This document shows positions 35,474-44,472 of a stretch of DNA of 64,000 nucleotides, piece by piece. Every line of letters begins with the position of its first letter. Positions within the stretch are counted from its first letter, which is position 1. Under the pieces are notes generated by a model. That model was not told the DNA's origin and made no database searches. It saw only the letters and a program-made list of their open reading frames with translations. The translations under genes were made by a program, and so were the position numbers. Origin of the DNA: Pseudomonadota bacterium (GTDB lineage: Bacteria; Pseudomonadota; Gammaproteobacteria; Xanthomonadales; SZUA-38); the NCBI GenBank assembly GCA_039033415.1, contig JBCCCR010000023.1, positions 51,085-115,084 on the forward strand, read 5' to 3'.

Positions 35474-36947
35474 GGGCGCAGAGACCGAACTGGCGATTGT
35501 CGGCGCGGGCCCGGCCGGCATGGCTGCTGCCGTCGTCGCGGCGGAACACGGCGCGAGCGTTACCGTCATCGATGAGCAGCCGGCCGCCGGCGGGCAGTAT
35601 CTGCGACAGCCGCCGCGGGAGTTTGGCGTCCGCAACTGGCTTGGCGGGCCAACCTATGAGGCCGGGAAAACGCTGCTCGAGCGGGCGGAATCCCTGACGA
35701 ACGTAAGTTGGCATCTGCGTACAAGCGTCGCCGGTTTGCTTCGACGGGAAATGCCGGACCGCGGTTTTGAGGTGATCCTGGACCGTTATCCGATCGGCGA
35801 CCAGGATTCGCTCACCACGCTCGAGGCCGAAACGGTCCTGCTGGCACCGGGCTGTTTTGACATGCCCGTGATGTTTCCGGGCTGGAATCTGCCTGGCGTG
35901 ATGGCCGGCGGCGGCATTCAGGCGTTTATCAAAAGCCAGCAGTTTGTTCCCGGCAATCGGTTTCTGTTTGTCGGCAGTCACCCGCTGCAGCTGATCATCG
36001 CAGACCAGATTCTTCAGGCCGGCGGTGAGGTTGCAGGGGTGCTGTTTTCGCAGAGCCGTGCCAGGGCCCTCGCGTTGCTGGCTCACCCTGGAGTAATGCT
36101 CGCCAACCGCGACAAACTCTGGCAAACCGCGGAGATCATCGGGCGCCTGAAGAAGGCCGGTGTCCCGGTGGAGTTTAGTCAGACCCTGGTGTCCGCCAAT
36201 GGTGCGGAAAAGCTGGAAAGCGTGACCGTAGCGCCGGTTGCGCGTGATGGTACCGTCCGCGCAACGCAGTCGAAACCCATAGCGTGTGATCGACTGGGCG
36301 TCTGTTTCAGCTTTCTGGCCTCCTCCGAGCTTGCCCGAATGGCCGGCGCGAGGTCGCGCTGGCACGCAAGCCGGGGTGGACTCATCGCTGAAGCCAGCGC
36401 CGAGCAGTGCAGCTCGATTGACGGCCTGTACGTGGCCGGCGAGATCACGGGGGTGTCCGGTGCTGAGGTAGCGGCGCTCGAGGGTGAGGTCGCCGGCTAT
36501 CACATCATGGCCAGCCTCGGAAAACTGCCGCCCCAGCGGGCGCAGTCTTTGGCCGGTTCCGTGCAGCGACGGCTGAAAAAGGCCCGGGGCTTTGCCGACC
36601 TGCTCAACCGTCTCGCCTGGCCGGGCCAGGCGCTGCTCGATAGCCTGATGAAAGCTTCCGTCACCTTGTGTAAATGTGAGGAGGTGACCGTTGGCGATGT
36701 GGAGACGATGCTGACGGCCAATCCTCATATCCGCACCGCCAACGCCGCCAAGCTCCTGTCCCGGACGGGCATGGGGCTATGCCAGGGTCGCTACTGCCAT
36801 GCTGCGCTCACCCGACTAATCGCGCGCCACCGCGGGATACCGGAGGACGCGGTCGGCGAGTTCACCGCCCGCTTTCCGAGCAAGCCGGTTGGAATCGATC
36901 AGCTGATCGAGCTGGGGCGATCGCAGGACAACATGTCCACGGACTGA
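35463..36947 (+). CDS. NAD(P)/FAD oxidoreductase subunit with C-terminal BFD-type [2Fe-2S] domain
   Basis: This 494 aa protein has an N-terminal FAD motif (AIVGAGPAGMAAAVVAAEHG), EQPAAGGQYLRQPP, a central second nucleotide-binding region, and GLYVAGEITGVSGAEVAALEG near residue 325. The C-terminal 100 residues carry CKCEEVTVGD and GMGLCQGRYC, a four-cysteine bacterioferritin-associated-ferredoxin-like cluster site. The architecture matches HcnB/OoxA/LhpF-type subunits. With the two preceding genes it should form a membrane-linked dehydrogenase for an amino or imino acid. GAGGAAC precedes the ATG. Confidence 0.9.
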   Translation: MTARGAETELAIVGAGPAGMAAAVVAAEHGASVTVIDEQPAAGGQYLRQPPREFGVRNWLGGPTYEAGKTLLERAESLTNVSWHLRTSVAGLLRREMPDRGFEVILDRYPIGDQDSLTTLEAETVLLAPGCFDMPVMFPGWNLPGVMAGGGIQAFIKSQQFVPGNRFLFVGSHPLQLIIADQILQAGGEVAGVLFSQSRARALALLAHPGVMLANRDKLWQTAEIIGRLKKAGVPVEFSQTLVSANGAEKLESVTVAPVARDGTVRATQSKPIACDRLGVCFSFLASSELARMAGARSRWHASRGGLIAEASAEQCSSIDGLYVAGEITGVSGAEVAALEGEVAGYHIMASLGKLPPQRAQSLAGSVQRRLKKARGFADLLNRLAWPGQALLDSLMKASVTLCKCEEVTVGDVETMLTANPHIRTANAAKLLSRTGMGLCQGRYCHAALTRLIARHRGIPEDAVGEFTARFPSKPVGIDQLIELGRSQDNMSTD

Positions 36948-36957
36948 CCTTCGAACG

Positions 36958-37869
36958 TCAAGCTGCCGGGAGAAACGGCATAGTGGCCTCAATCTTTTGC
37001 AGAAGACGGACGGCTGCCACCGGCAGCTGCCGACCCAGGCGAGTGATGACGCTGGCGCTCGTGTGCATCAGCGCCGGGTGGTCGATAAGCACCGCGGTCA
37101 GACGACCCTCAGCGACCTCGGTGTGGGCGGCAATGCCCGGCAGGAGGGTGATCCCGTTGCCGGAGCGGGCAAACTCCTTCAGAACCATCAGTGAATTGCT
37201 CTCGAGGACCGGCTGAAAAAACACGTGCTCCTGAGCCTCCACCTCGCTCAGGACCTGGCTGATCCGAAAGGCGGATTCCGGCATGGCGATGCGCTCGTCC
37301 ACGAGGTCCTGGAGCGTGACGCTGGAGCGCTTGCTGATTGCATGACCTGGGCTCGCAATGACCTTGATTGGCTGATCCGAGGACGCGCGAACCCGGATTT
37401 TTGCGTCCGGCTCCGGCTGGAACACCATGCCCATGTGGGCCTCGTCTTCCTGCACCAGTCCGACCACCTCCGCCGTTCCTCCGGTGCGGACGACCAAATG
37501 AATATCCGGATACTGCGCCATGAATCGGTCCAGCACGTTGGACAGCAGATCGCCAATCAACGCCTCGCCCACCGCGATCTTCACCGTACCGCCCTTGAGG
37601 TGATTCAGATCGCGGATCTGCGACACAAATGCCTCCTGCTGCATCGTGAACTCGCGGTAATAACGCAGCGCCAGCTCACCCGCTTCGGTCAGCTTGAGCG
37701 GGCTGCGGTTGCGTTCGATGAGCGGCGCGCCCAGCTCCTCCTCAAGCTGAGCGATCTGACGGCTAATCGAGGAAGGCGCCACGTTCAGGTTTTCGCTGGC
37801 GGCTCGCATGGTGCCGCCGCGCACCGCCTCGGCCAGTGATCTCAATCGGTTGTCGTGAAGTCGAGACAT
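36958..37869 (-). CDS. LysR family transcriptional regulator
   Basis: This 303 aa protein has an N-terminal winged helix-turn-helix (residues about 8-65: AVRGGTMRAASENLNVAPSS, then ISRQIAQLEEELGAPLIERN) and a periplasmic-binding-like effector domain (about 92-300). It is transcribed towards the dehydrogenase genes and divergently from the DapA-fold gene, the usual geometry for a LysR activator of an adjacent catabolic operon. An inverted repeat in the shared 196 bp spacer is its likely site. The inducer is unknown, probably the substrate of the pathway. Confidence 0.95.
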   Translation of the reverse strand: MSRLHDNRLRSLAEAVRGGTMRAASENLNVAPSSISRQIAQLEEELGAPLIERNRSPLKLTEAGELALRYYREFTMQQEAFVSQIRDLNHLKGGTVKIAVGEALIGDLLSNVLDRFMAQYPDIHLVVRTGGTAEVVGLVQEDEAHMGMVFQPEPDAKIRVRASSDQPIKVIASPGHAISKRSSVTLQDLVDERIAMPESAFRISQVLSEVEAQEHVFFQPVLESNSLMVLKEFARSGNGITLLPGIAAHTEVAEGRLTAVLIDHPALMHTSASVITRLGRQLPVAAVRLLQKIEATMPFLPAA

Positions 37870-37940
37870 GCCGCCTACCTGGAATCTGTTGGGCTCGCGC
37901 GACCGGCGAGCCTGCGTGTTGCGCTAATCGCAACAGATTT

Positions 37941-37958
37941 CAATATAACTTGTTATTG
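37941..37958. promoter_or_regulatory. Palindromic operator candidate in the LysR/lyase spacer
   Basis: ATAACTTGTTAT (37945-37956) is a 5+2+5 inverted repeat, and the outer CAATA / TATTG (37941-37945 and 37954-37958) also pair. It lies 85 bp before the LysR start and about 110 bp before the DapA-fold gene, in an AT-rich patch of otherwise GC-rich DNA. Such a dyad is typical of a LysR binding site. Binding itself is inferred. Confidence 0.5.
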
Positions 37959-38065
37959 ATAGATCATTCAACCGCTCGTAGCCTGAAGAACGATCAATAA
38001 ACATGTTAAGCGCTGAGCAAAAAATCCCTAGCTATCCGACCGTTACAAAGGGCTGACTCTCAACA

Positions 38066-38983
38066 GTGGATCGAAACTCCGTTTCTTGGCGCGGCTACCT
38101 GCCGGCGATCACCACACCGTTCGACGAAGACGGTGCGCTCGACCTGAACGCGCTAAAACGTCTTCTGGAGTGGCTCGCTCAGGAGGGGATGCACGGGCTC
38201 ATTGTCGCCGGCACAACCGGCGAGTGGTTCAGCATGGACAGCGGCGAGCGAGCGCAGCTTTTCGGCTGCGTCGGTGAGGTTCTCAACGGGGAGATGCCGC
38301 TCATCGCGGGCTGCAACGCTTTCACCGCAGACAAGGTGCTGGCCAACGCCGACACGGCGGCTCGCTGCGGCTTTGAGGGCATCCTGGTCACGCCGCCACC
38401 CTACGTTCGCCCCTGCGAGCGGGAGGTGATCGCCTTCTACGAGGACATCAATCGGCGCTCGCCGCTACCCATCTGTGTCTACAACTGGCCGCCGGGTACC
38501 AACCTGGATCTGAGCAAAGCCACTCTTCGAGCACTGGCGCAGCTCGACAAGGTGGTCGCAATTAAGAACTCAACCGGCGATCGCGATCATTTTCTCGACG
38601 TGATGCGAGCCCTGCGCGACCAGGTTCGAATCTTTGGTATTCCAATGAACCAGGACGGTGCTCAGCTCGTGCTGGACAACGAGGCTGACGGGACCATGGG
38701 TGCCGCCGGCGTTCTCGGCAGCGCTCAGCCCGATTTCTTCAACGCGCTGTGGGCCGGTGATCGCGAGCGCGGCCTGGCCGCCGCTGCCCAGGACGCTCGG
38801 ATCATGAGTGACTGGTTCAACATCGACTACACGGCGAAGTTCGGATCGGCCCAGGCCGTTTTCAAAACCGCCCTGAATCTGCAAGGCCTTCCCGGCGGCT
38901 GTCCACGCCGGCCGATTCTGCCGCTGTCCGATGAACACACCGCCCGCGTACGAGAAACGCTCGCAGACCTTGGGAGGCTGTAG
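38066..38983 (+). CDS. DapA-fold (dihydrodipicolinate synthase family) lyase/deaminase
   Basis: This 305 aa TIM-barrel protein starts at a GTG. The Schiff-base lysine is in VVAIKNSTGD near residue 168, the tyrosine in CVYNWPPGT near 140 and the GTTGEW motif near 49. The arginine that binds the substrate carboxylate in true DapA (YNVPSRT) is replaced (NWPPGT), so it is not lysine biosynthesis. In hydroxyproline pathways a member of this family (LhpC) deaminates pyrroline-4-hydroxy-2-carboxylate, and the nearby three-part dehydrogenase makes that role plausible. It is probably LysR-controlled. The DUF885 gene begins 2 bp after its stop. Confidence 0.88.
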   Translation: MDRNSVSWRGYLPAITTPFDEDGALDLNALKRLLEWLAQEGMHGLIVAGTTGEWFSMDSGERAQLFGCVGEVLNGEMPLIAGCNAFTADKVLANADTAARCGFEGILVTPPPYVRPCEREVIAFYEDINRRSPLPICVYNWPPGTNLDLSKATLRALAQLDKVVAIKNSTGDRDHFLDVMRALRDQVRIFGIPMNQDGAQLVLDNEADGTMGAAGVLGSAQPDFFNALWAGDRERGLAAAAQDARIMSDWFNIDYTAKFGSAQAVFKTALNLQGLPGGCPRRPILPLSDEHTARVRETLADLGRL

Positions 38984-38985
38984 AC

Positions 38986-40785
38986 ATGATGATCACTCCC
39001 GTCCTATCAATCTTCCGACGAGTCGCCGTCATTCCATACCGAGTGTCGCTGGCGCTGCTGACCGCGGCCACGTTTGCCGGCACCGGGTGTAGCCGGCAGG
39101 ACAGCGCCGAGCAAATGCCGGCATCCGCACAGACGGAGCTCGCGGCACCGACGGCAACCGACGCAATGTCGCAGCTGGATACGCTGATCGAACAATTTGT
39201 CGAGAGCCAGTCCGACAGCGACCAGGAGATTGGGCTGCGGCCCGTGACCGCTGAGGCCTTCGAAGCGGAGATCGACGAAATGCGCACGCTCCTGGCCGCA
39301 GTCCGGGCGGTCGATCCAGCGGGGTTAAGTTTTGAGGCTAGCATCGACCAGCGAGTGCTGATCGGGATGCTCGATACCGACGCTTTCGCGGCGAGCGATC
39401 GGCGGCTCTGGGAAATCGACCCATCGATTTATGTACCCGCGGGCCAGGTGGGCCGGCTGCTGGAGCCCGAGTCGATTCAGTCTCCGGCCGAACGAGCCGA
39501 GGCGCTTGCGGCCGTATTGGCCGACATACCCGAACACGTCAGACAGGCGAGGATCAACCTCAAAAATCCGCCGCAGCGGTTCACCGAAAGCGCCATCTTC
39601 AAGACCGCAGGCACCATCAAGAGCCTGACCGAAGACGCTTCGACCCTGGCCACTGACGCTCCGGCTGGGGTGGATGCGTTTAACGATGCACTCAGGGAAG
39701 CCATCGAGGCCCTGGAAAGCTTCCAGGCGTACCTTGAGACAGAGCTGTTGCCCGCTGCGAACGGATCGTGGGCGGTCGGCAAGAATCACTACGACTATAT
39801 CCTGAAAAATCGCTGGTTCTTTGATCTCGACGCCGACGACATTTTGGCGCGCGGCCAGTCTGGCTTCGCCGAGACGGAAGCACTGGCACAGCAGGTCGCA
39901 AACCGTATCGAGCCTGGCAAACACTGGGCCGAGGTTTACGAGACCCTGAAGGACGATCACCCGCCGATTGACGGGATCAAGGCGGCTTATCAAGCATCGA
40001 TCGACGAGGCTCAGGTATTTATCCGCGAAAACCAGATCGTCACCCTGCCGGATGGGGAGCGGGTTGTCACGCTCGACACGCCGCCGGCCATGCGACGTTC
40101 CTCTCCCTTTGGCACGTTTCAGTCGGTAGATCGTTTCGGCACCGACCTCGAAGGCAAGCTGCTGCTAACGCCGATCGAGGGCTGGATGTCCGAGAGCCAG
40201 CAGGCTGAGCGGGTACGTTCACACCACAACGCCTGGATACCGGTAATCGCTGTCCATGAGGCGTATCCGGGCCATCACACCGACGCGCTTAAGACCCGAG
40301 AAAACCCTCGGCTCCTGCGCAAAGTTGTGGGCGAATCGATCTTCGCGGAGGGCTGGGGCCTGTTTACCGAAGAGCTTATGTACGAGCTTGGCTTTCTTCA
40401 GGGAGATGATGTTCGCCTGACACAGCTGCGCAACAGGCTTTGGCGAGCGGCGCGGGTGATCCTCGACGTGAGCCTCCACACGGGTCGCATGACCTTCGAC
40501 GAAGCGGTGGATTTCCTGGTCGAAAAGGTGCGCTTCGAACGCTATGCGGCCGAGCTGGAAGTTGGCATGTACACCGAACGGCCCACGTTCGTGCTGGGCT
40601 ACCTGATTGGCATGCAGGAAATCATCGACATTCGCGCAGACTGGATCGCCCGCTACGGCGAGCCTGACCCGCCTTCCGAATTTTATGACGCGCTGCTGAG
40701 GATTGGATCCATTCCGCCAGTTCTGGTTCGCGAGTCGCTTCTGGCCAGGGACGAGCCACCGTCAGCGCAGGCTGATGGACCTTAA
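38986..40785 (+). CDS. DUF885 lipoprotein, putative metallopeptidase
   Basis: This 599 aa protein has a signal peptide with a lipobox-like FAGTGC. The DUF885 domain has HEAYPGHH starting at residue 424 and FAEGWGLFTEELMYELG about 30 residues later, an HExxH-like gluzincin arrangement. YTERPTFVLGYLIGM near the end is also typical. It is probably a periplasmic or outer-membrane peptidase for small peptides. It follows the DapA-fold gene with a 2 bp gap (GGGAGG upstream of its start) and precedes the TonB-dependent receptor. Confidence 0.92.
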   Translation: MMITPVLSIFRRVAVIPYRVSLALLTAATFAGTGCSRQDSAEQMPASAQTELAAPTATDAMSQLDTLIEQFVESQSDSDQEIGLRPVTAEAFEAEIDEMRTLLAAVRAVDPAGLSFEASIDQRVLIGMLDTDAFAASDRRLWEIDPSIYVPAGQVGRLLEPESIQSPAERAEALAAVLADIPEHVRQARINLKNPPQRFTESAIFKTAGTIKSLTEDASTLATDAPAGVDAFNDALREAIEALESFQAYLETELLPAANGSWAVGKNHYDYILKNRWFFDLDADDILARGQSGFAETEALAQQVANRIEPGKHWAEVYETLKDDHPPIDGIKAAYQASIDEAQVFIRENQIVTLPDGERVVTLDTPPAMRRSSPFGTFQSVDRFGTDLEGKLLLTPIEGWMSESQQAERVRSHHNAWIPVIAVHEAYPGHHTDALKTRENPRLLRKVVGESIFAEGWGLFTEELMYELGFLQGDDVRLTQLRNRLWRAARVILDVSLHTGRMTFDEAVDFLVEKVRFERYAAELEVGMYTERPTFVLGYLIGMQEIIDIRADWIARYGEPDPPSEFYDALLRIGSIPPVLVRESLLARDEPPSAQADGP

Positions 40786-40828
40786 ACCCAAACTGACCAC
40801 CAGGCAGTTCCCAATTGAGGAAGAAACC

Positions 40829-43096
40829 ATGAAACGCAAAAGAGCAACGACGCAAGCACGACGAAGCACCCGCGCGCCCCGGCGGTTGTCCTGGACTTCG
40901 GTCCTGCTGACGCCCGTGGTCGGTCTCGTTGCCGCGCCCAGCTTCGCTCAGGACGACAGCGAGCTATCACTGGAGGAGGTGGTCGTAACGGCCCAGCGCC
41001 GGGATCAGAATCTGCAGGATGTCCCCATCGCGCTCTCAGCGTTCACCGCAGACAGCATCGAAAAGTTTCGGTTTGACGACGTGGGTGATTATGTCACTCA
41101 GGTTCCCAACGCCAGCTTCATTAGCAACGGCGCGCGATCACGGCGACAGATCAGCATTCGCGGCGTCACCAATTTTCTGGGTTTTGTCGGCACCTCTACC
41201 ACCGGATTTTATATCGACGACTTCAGCATCGCAGGCAGCACGATCAATCCGCCAATCATGGATATCGAGCGAATCGAGATTCTTCGGGGTCCACAGGCCA
41301 CCTATTTCGGGCGTAACGCGCTCGGAGGGGGAATCAGCATCACGTCGAAGAAGCCTACCGACGAATTTGAAGGGTCGCTCATGGCCGACCTGTCCAGCTT
41401 CGATACGATTGACGTGGAAGCGGTGGTCAACATCCCGATCAGCGACACCATCTCAACCCGGTTCAACGCCAAGAGCATTACCTCTGACGGCAATATCGAA
41501 AACATCAATCCCGTCGGCGGCGGTAACGACTCTGACTATGAGTACATCAAGGGAGCGGTCCGCTTTACCCCGTCCGAAAACCTGACCATCGACGCCTCCT
41601 ATCTCTATGCCGGCGAATCGGTTGGCATGCGTGAAGGCGTGCCGTCTGGCGTATTTTCCAACTTTGCCGGCAACGTCCTTTACTCCGGTCAGTTTCCGGA
41701 TCGCGATGGTGACGGTGCCTCAGATCCGTTTGTGGATGAGGTCGGTTTTTTCCCAGGCAACCGGGATCGGACCAACTTCAATGCGGACCAGAAGGTGGGC
41801 ACCACCGTCCGCAACGCGGTGTTTCGCGTCGACTACACTCGAAACGATTTGCTGTTCACGTCGATCACCGGCTTTGTCGATTCTGACTTTTTCTTAAACG
41901 GCGACATCGACGGCAGCAGCCGAGACTTCTTTAACGAGTTCCGCAACCTGGAACGCGAGAGCATCAGCACTGAATTTCGCGTCCAAAACACCAACCCCAA
42001 CCGACTCCAGTGGAATCTGGGTTTTCTCTATGCCGAGGACGACGGCAAAGACACGAACCGGACCTTTGTCGGCGCCGAGCAGGTTTTTGGACTCCCGGAG
42101 TTCTTCCTGATCGACCGCGAAGACTCCACCAGCGCGTCTGACACCTGGGCGATCTTTGGCCAGCTTGACTACGATGTAACCGACCGCTTGACCGTCTCTG
42201 TCGGCGGCCGCTACAGCGAAGAGACCAAGCGATCTGACATTTCCGGATTCTCCGGTGGATTTCAGCAAACGCTCTCGGTGGAAGATACCTTTGACGACTT
42301 CTCCCCGCGTCTCGCCGCCACTTACCAGGCCTCGGACGACATGACCTTTTACGCAACCATCTCTAAGGGGTTCAAATCCGGCGGCGTGCAGATTGCGCCG
42401 AACCCGGACGCTGAGACCTTCGATCCGGAGGAGCTGTGGAACTACGAAATTGGCATGAAAGCCGACTTCTTTGACAGTCGGCTGCGTCTCAATGCGGCAG
42501 CGTTTGTGATGGATTGGGAAGACCTGCAGGTGTCATTCCAGGAGAACCTGATCGACGATAATGGCGACTTCATCCTGTTTGGCGGAGTTAACAACGCAGA
42601 GTCCGCCACCTCGCGGGGGGTCGCAATCACCACCACAGCAATCCTCAGCGACAGCCTGCTTGTGAACGTCAACCTCGGCTATCTGGACGCCGAATTCGAC
42701 AGCTTCACCGCCTTGATTGACGGCGCGAACCGGGTCCTGGACGGCCGGGTGATACCCAATTCTCCCGAACTGACCGCCAGTGCCGACGCTGAGTACAACT
42801 TCGATTACAACGCGGAGTGGTCCGGATTTGGGCGTCTTGAGTGGGTGTATCGCGACGAAATCAAGCCAAACACGACCTCGCTCATCTACGAGGGATTTCC
42901 ATGGGATGTGCCCAGCTACGATTACTTCAACCTACGGGTCGGCGCCGAGCGCGGCAACATCCGGATCGTGGCCTACGCGGAGAATCTGTTCGATAGCAAC
43001 TTCTACACAAACGCCTACCAAAAGGCGTTTGCCGGCGGCCTGTTTATCGAGCCATCGTTCCGGCGTGTCGGCTTGCGGGCAACCTATAGCTTCTAG
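40829..43096 (+). CDS. TonB-dependent outer-membrane receptor
   Basis: This 755 aa receptor starts at the ATG at 40829 (TTGAGGAAG upstream); the open frame to 40703 overlaps the previous gene. A signal peptide ends PSFAQ. A TonB box-like ELSLEEVVVTAQRR leads into the plug domain (ITNFLG-type: SIRGVTNFLGFVG, RIEILRGPQATYFGRNALGG). The beta-barrel ends in LRATYSF with terminal Phe. It belongs to the group without an N-terminal STN domain, so it does not signal directly to an anti-sigma factor. The position between peptidase and amidohydrolase genes suggests it imports a peptide or small organic substrate of the operon. Confidence 0.93.
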   Translation: MKRKRATTQARRSTRAPRRLSWTSVLLTPVVGLVAAPSFAQDDSELSLEEVVVTAQRRDQNLQDVPIALSAFTADSIEKFRFDDVGDYVTQVPNASFISNGARSRRQISIRGVTNFLGFVGTSTTGFYIDDFSIAGSTINPPIMDIERIEILRGPQATYFGRNALGGGISITSKKPTDEFEGSLMADLSSFDTIDVEAVVNIPISDTISTRFNAKSITSDGNIENINPVGGGNDSDYEYIKGAVRFTPSENLTIDASYLYAGESVGMREGVPSGVFSNFAGNVLYSGQFPDRDGDGASDPFVDEVGFFPGNRDRTNFNADQKVGTTVRNAVFRVDYTRNDLLFTSITGFVDSDFFLNGDIDGSSRDFFNEFRNLERESISTEFRVQNTNPNRLQWNLGFLYAEDDGKDTNRTFVGAEQVFGLPEFFLIDREDSTSASDTWAIFGQLDYDVTDRLTVSVGGRYSEETKRSDISGFSGGFQQTLSVEDTFDDFSPRLAATYQASDDMTFYATISKGFKSGGVQIAPNPDAETFDPEELWNYEIGMKADFFDSRLRLNAAAFVMDWEDLQVSFQENLIDDNGDFILFGGVNNAESATSRGVAITTTAILSDSLLVNVNLGYLDAEFDSFTALIDGANRVLDGRVIPNSPELTASADAEYNFDYNAEWSGFGRLEWVYRDEIKPNTTSLIYEGFPWDVPSYDYFNLRVGAERGNIRIVAYAENLFDSNFYTNAYQKAFAGGLFIEPSFRRVGLRATYSF

Positions 43097-43149
43097 CCCG
43101 CCGTCGTTTTGCGCCGCAGGCATGAGCTGAAAACCAAGAGGTACTCGGG

Positions 43150-44472
43150 ATGACCAATAACGCGGATCACACCCCACAACGCCGCCTATTTGCCTGGCAG
43201 CTCCCGGGCATTGTCGTCCTGACACTGGTGCTGAGTATTGCCTCGGCGCAGCCTGCCAATCGTTTCGCCCTGGTCGGAGGCACCGTCGTCGATGTTGACG
43301 GCGGTGCCACCACCAAAAACGCCGTGATCCTCATTGAGGGCGAGCGGATTGCTGCCGTCGGTCCTGCTGACGAGGTTGAGGTGGCAGACAACGTGCAGCG
43401 TCTCGACGTCAGTGGTCATTGGCTCATTCCCGGGATGATGAACATGCATGTCCACCCGGGGCTCAAACTGCCGGGCAGGATGCAGGCTGCGCTGGCCAAC
43501 GAGTCGGAAGGCGCACTGACGCTTCGAATGGCAAAAGCGGCCCGGGAGTCGCTACAGGTAGGCGTTACGACCATTCGCATTCCGGGGGACGAGAGGCACG
43601 GCGACATTGCGCTGATGCGATCGATCAACAAAGGGGAATCCGACGGCCCCAGAATCTTCAGCGCGGGCGAAGCGATCGTCATCACCGGCGGCCACGGCTC
43701 CGAAGCCGGTCTCGAGTACGCTGACGGGCCTTACGAACTGGTCAAGGCCGCGCGACGCGAACTCAGTGCCGGTGCGTCCTGGGTGAAGATTCTGATCTCC
43801 GGAGGCATCGCTACCGAGGGCGGCGGCATCGCGGAAGCGTTGATGACACCGGAAGAAATTGGTGCCGTTATCGACGCGGCGCACCGGTTTGGCGGCAAAG
43901 TAGCTGCCCACTCGGGTTCACCAAAGGCTACCAACATTGCGGTCGACGCCGGAATCGACAGCATCGAACACGGCTATTTCCTGGACCGCGCAACCCTTCG
44001 GAAAATGAAAAAGAACGGCACGTGGCTGGTGCCCACCATCGTGGTCAGCCAACCCGCAACCGCGCCGTTTTTTGAGCGAATCGGTTCTCCGTCATGGTAT
44101 CTCGCGCGCCGAAACTCCGTGGGCAAGCTGCATTGGCAAGCGCTGGAAATGGCGATCGAGGAAGGCCTGAACATTGCCCTGGGCACTGATCAGCTGCCCA
44201 GCGAACCCAACGACGGTACTTTTGCCACGGCGCGAGAAGCGCAGTACTACGTAGAGGCGGGCATGACGCCGCTGCAGGCGCTACAGTCTGCCACCATCAA
44301 TCCGGCCAGGATGCTGGATGCCGAAGCCAGCATCGGCTCGCTCGCGGAGGGCAAATACGCGGACATCGTGGCGCTGCCGGCAGACCCCACCGAGGACATC
44401 AAGGCGCTGCGTGACGTCCGCCTAGTGATCAAAGGCGGCAAAATTTACCGCAACCAGCTGGCCGATGACTAA
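43150..44472 (+). CDS. Exported amidohydrolase (imidazolonepropionase/prolidase-like)
   Basis: This 440 aa protein has a signal peptide ending near LSIASAQ. The amidohydrolase-superfamily metal residues are visible: HVHPG near residue 98, a candidate carboxylated lysine in WVKILISGG, HSGSP near 257, IEHGYF near 275 and GTDQLPSEP near 340. Similar exported enzymes of this group act on peptides, including Xaa-Pro or cyclic dipeptides. It ends the plus-strand run from 38066 and overlaps the convergent DPP-IV gene by 4 bp. Confidence 0.9.
   Translation: MTNNADHTPQRRLFAWQLPGIVVLTLVLSIASAQPANRFALVGGTVVDVDGGATTKNAVILIEGERIAAVGPADEVEVADNVQRLDVSGHWLIPGMMNMHVHPGLKLPGRMQAALANESEGALTLRMAKAARESLQVGVTTIRIPGDERHGDIALMRSINKGESDGPRIFSAGEAIVITGGHGSEAGLEYADGPYELVKAARRELSAGASWVKILISGGIATEGGGIAEALMTPEEIGAVIDAAHRFGGKVAAHSGSPKATNIAVDAGIDSIEHGYFLDRATLRKMKKNGTWLVPTIVVSQPATAPFFERIGSPSWYLARRNSVGKLHWQALEMAIEEGLNIALGTDQLPSEPNDGTFATAREAQYYVEAGMTPLQALQSATINPARMLDAEASIGSLAEGKYADIVALPADPTEDIKALRDVRLVIKGGKIYRNQLADD

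Noticed and set aside
35277..36728. 483 aa open frame on the minus strand
   Set aside because: It is antisense to the FAD/[2Fe-2S] oxidoreductase gene with its intact FAD and cysteine motifs, and the translation has no recognisable domain.
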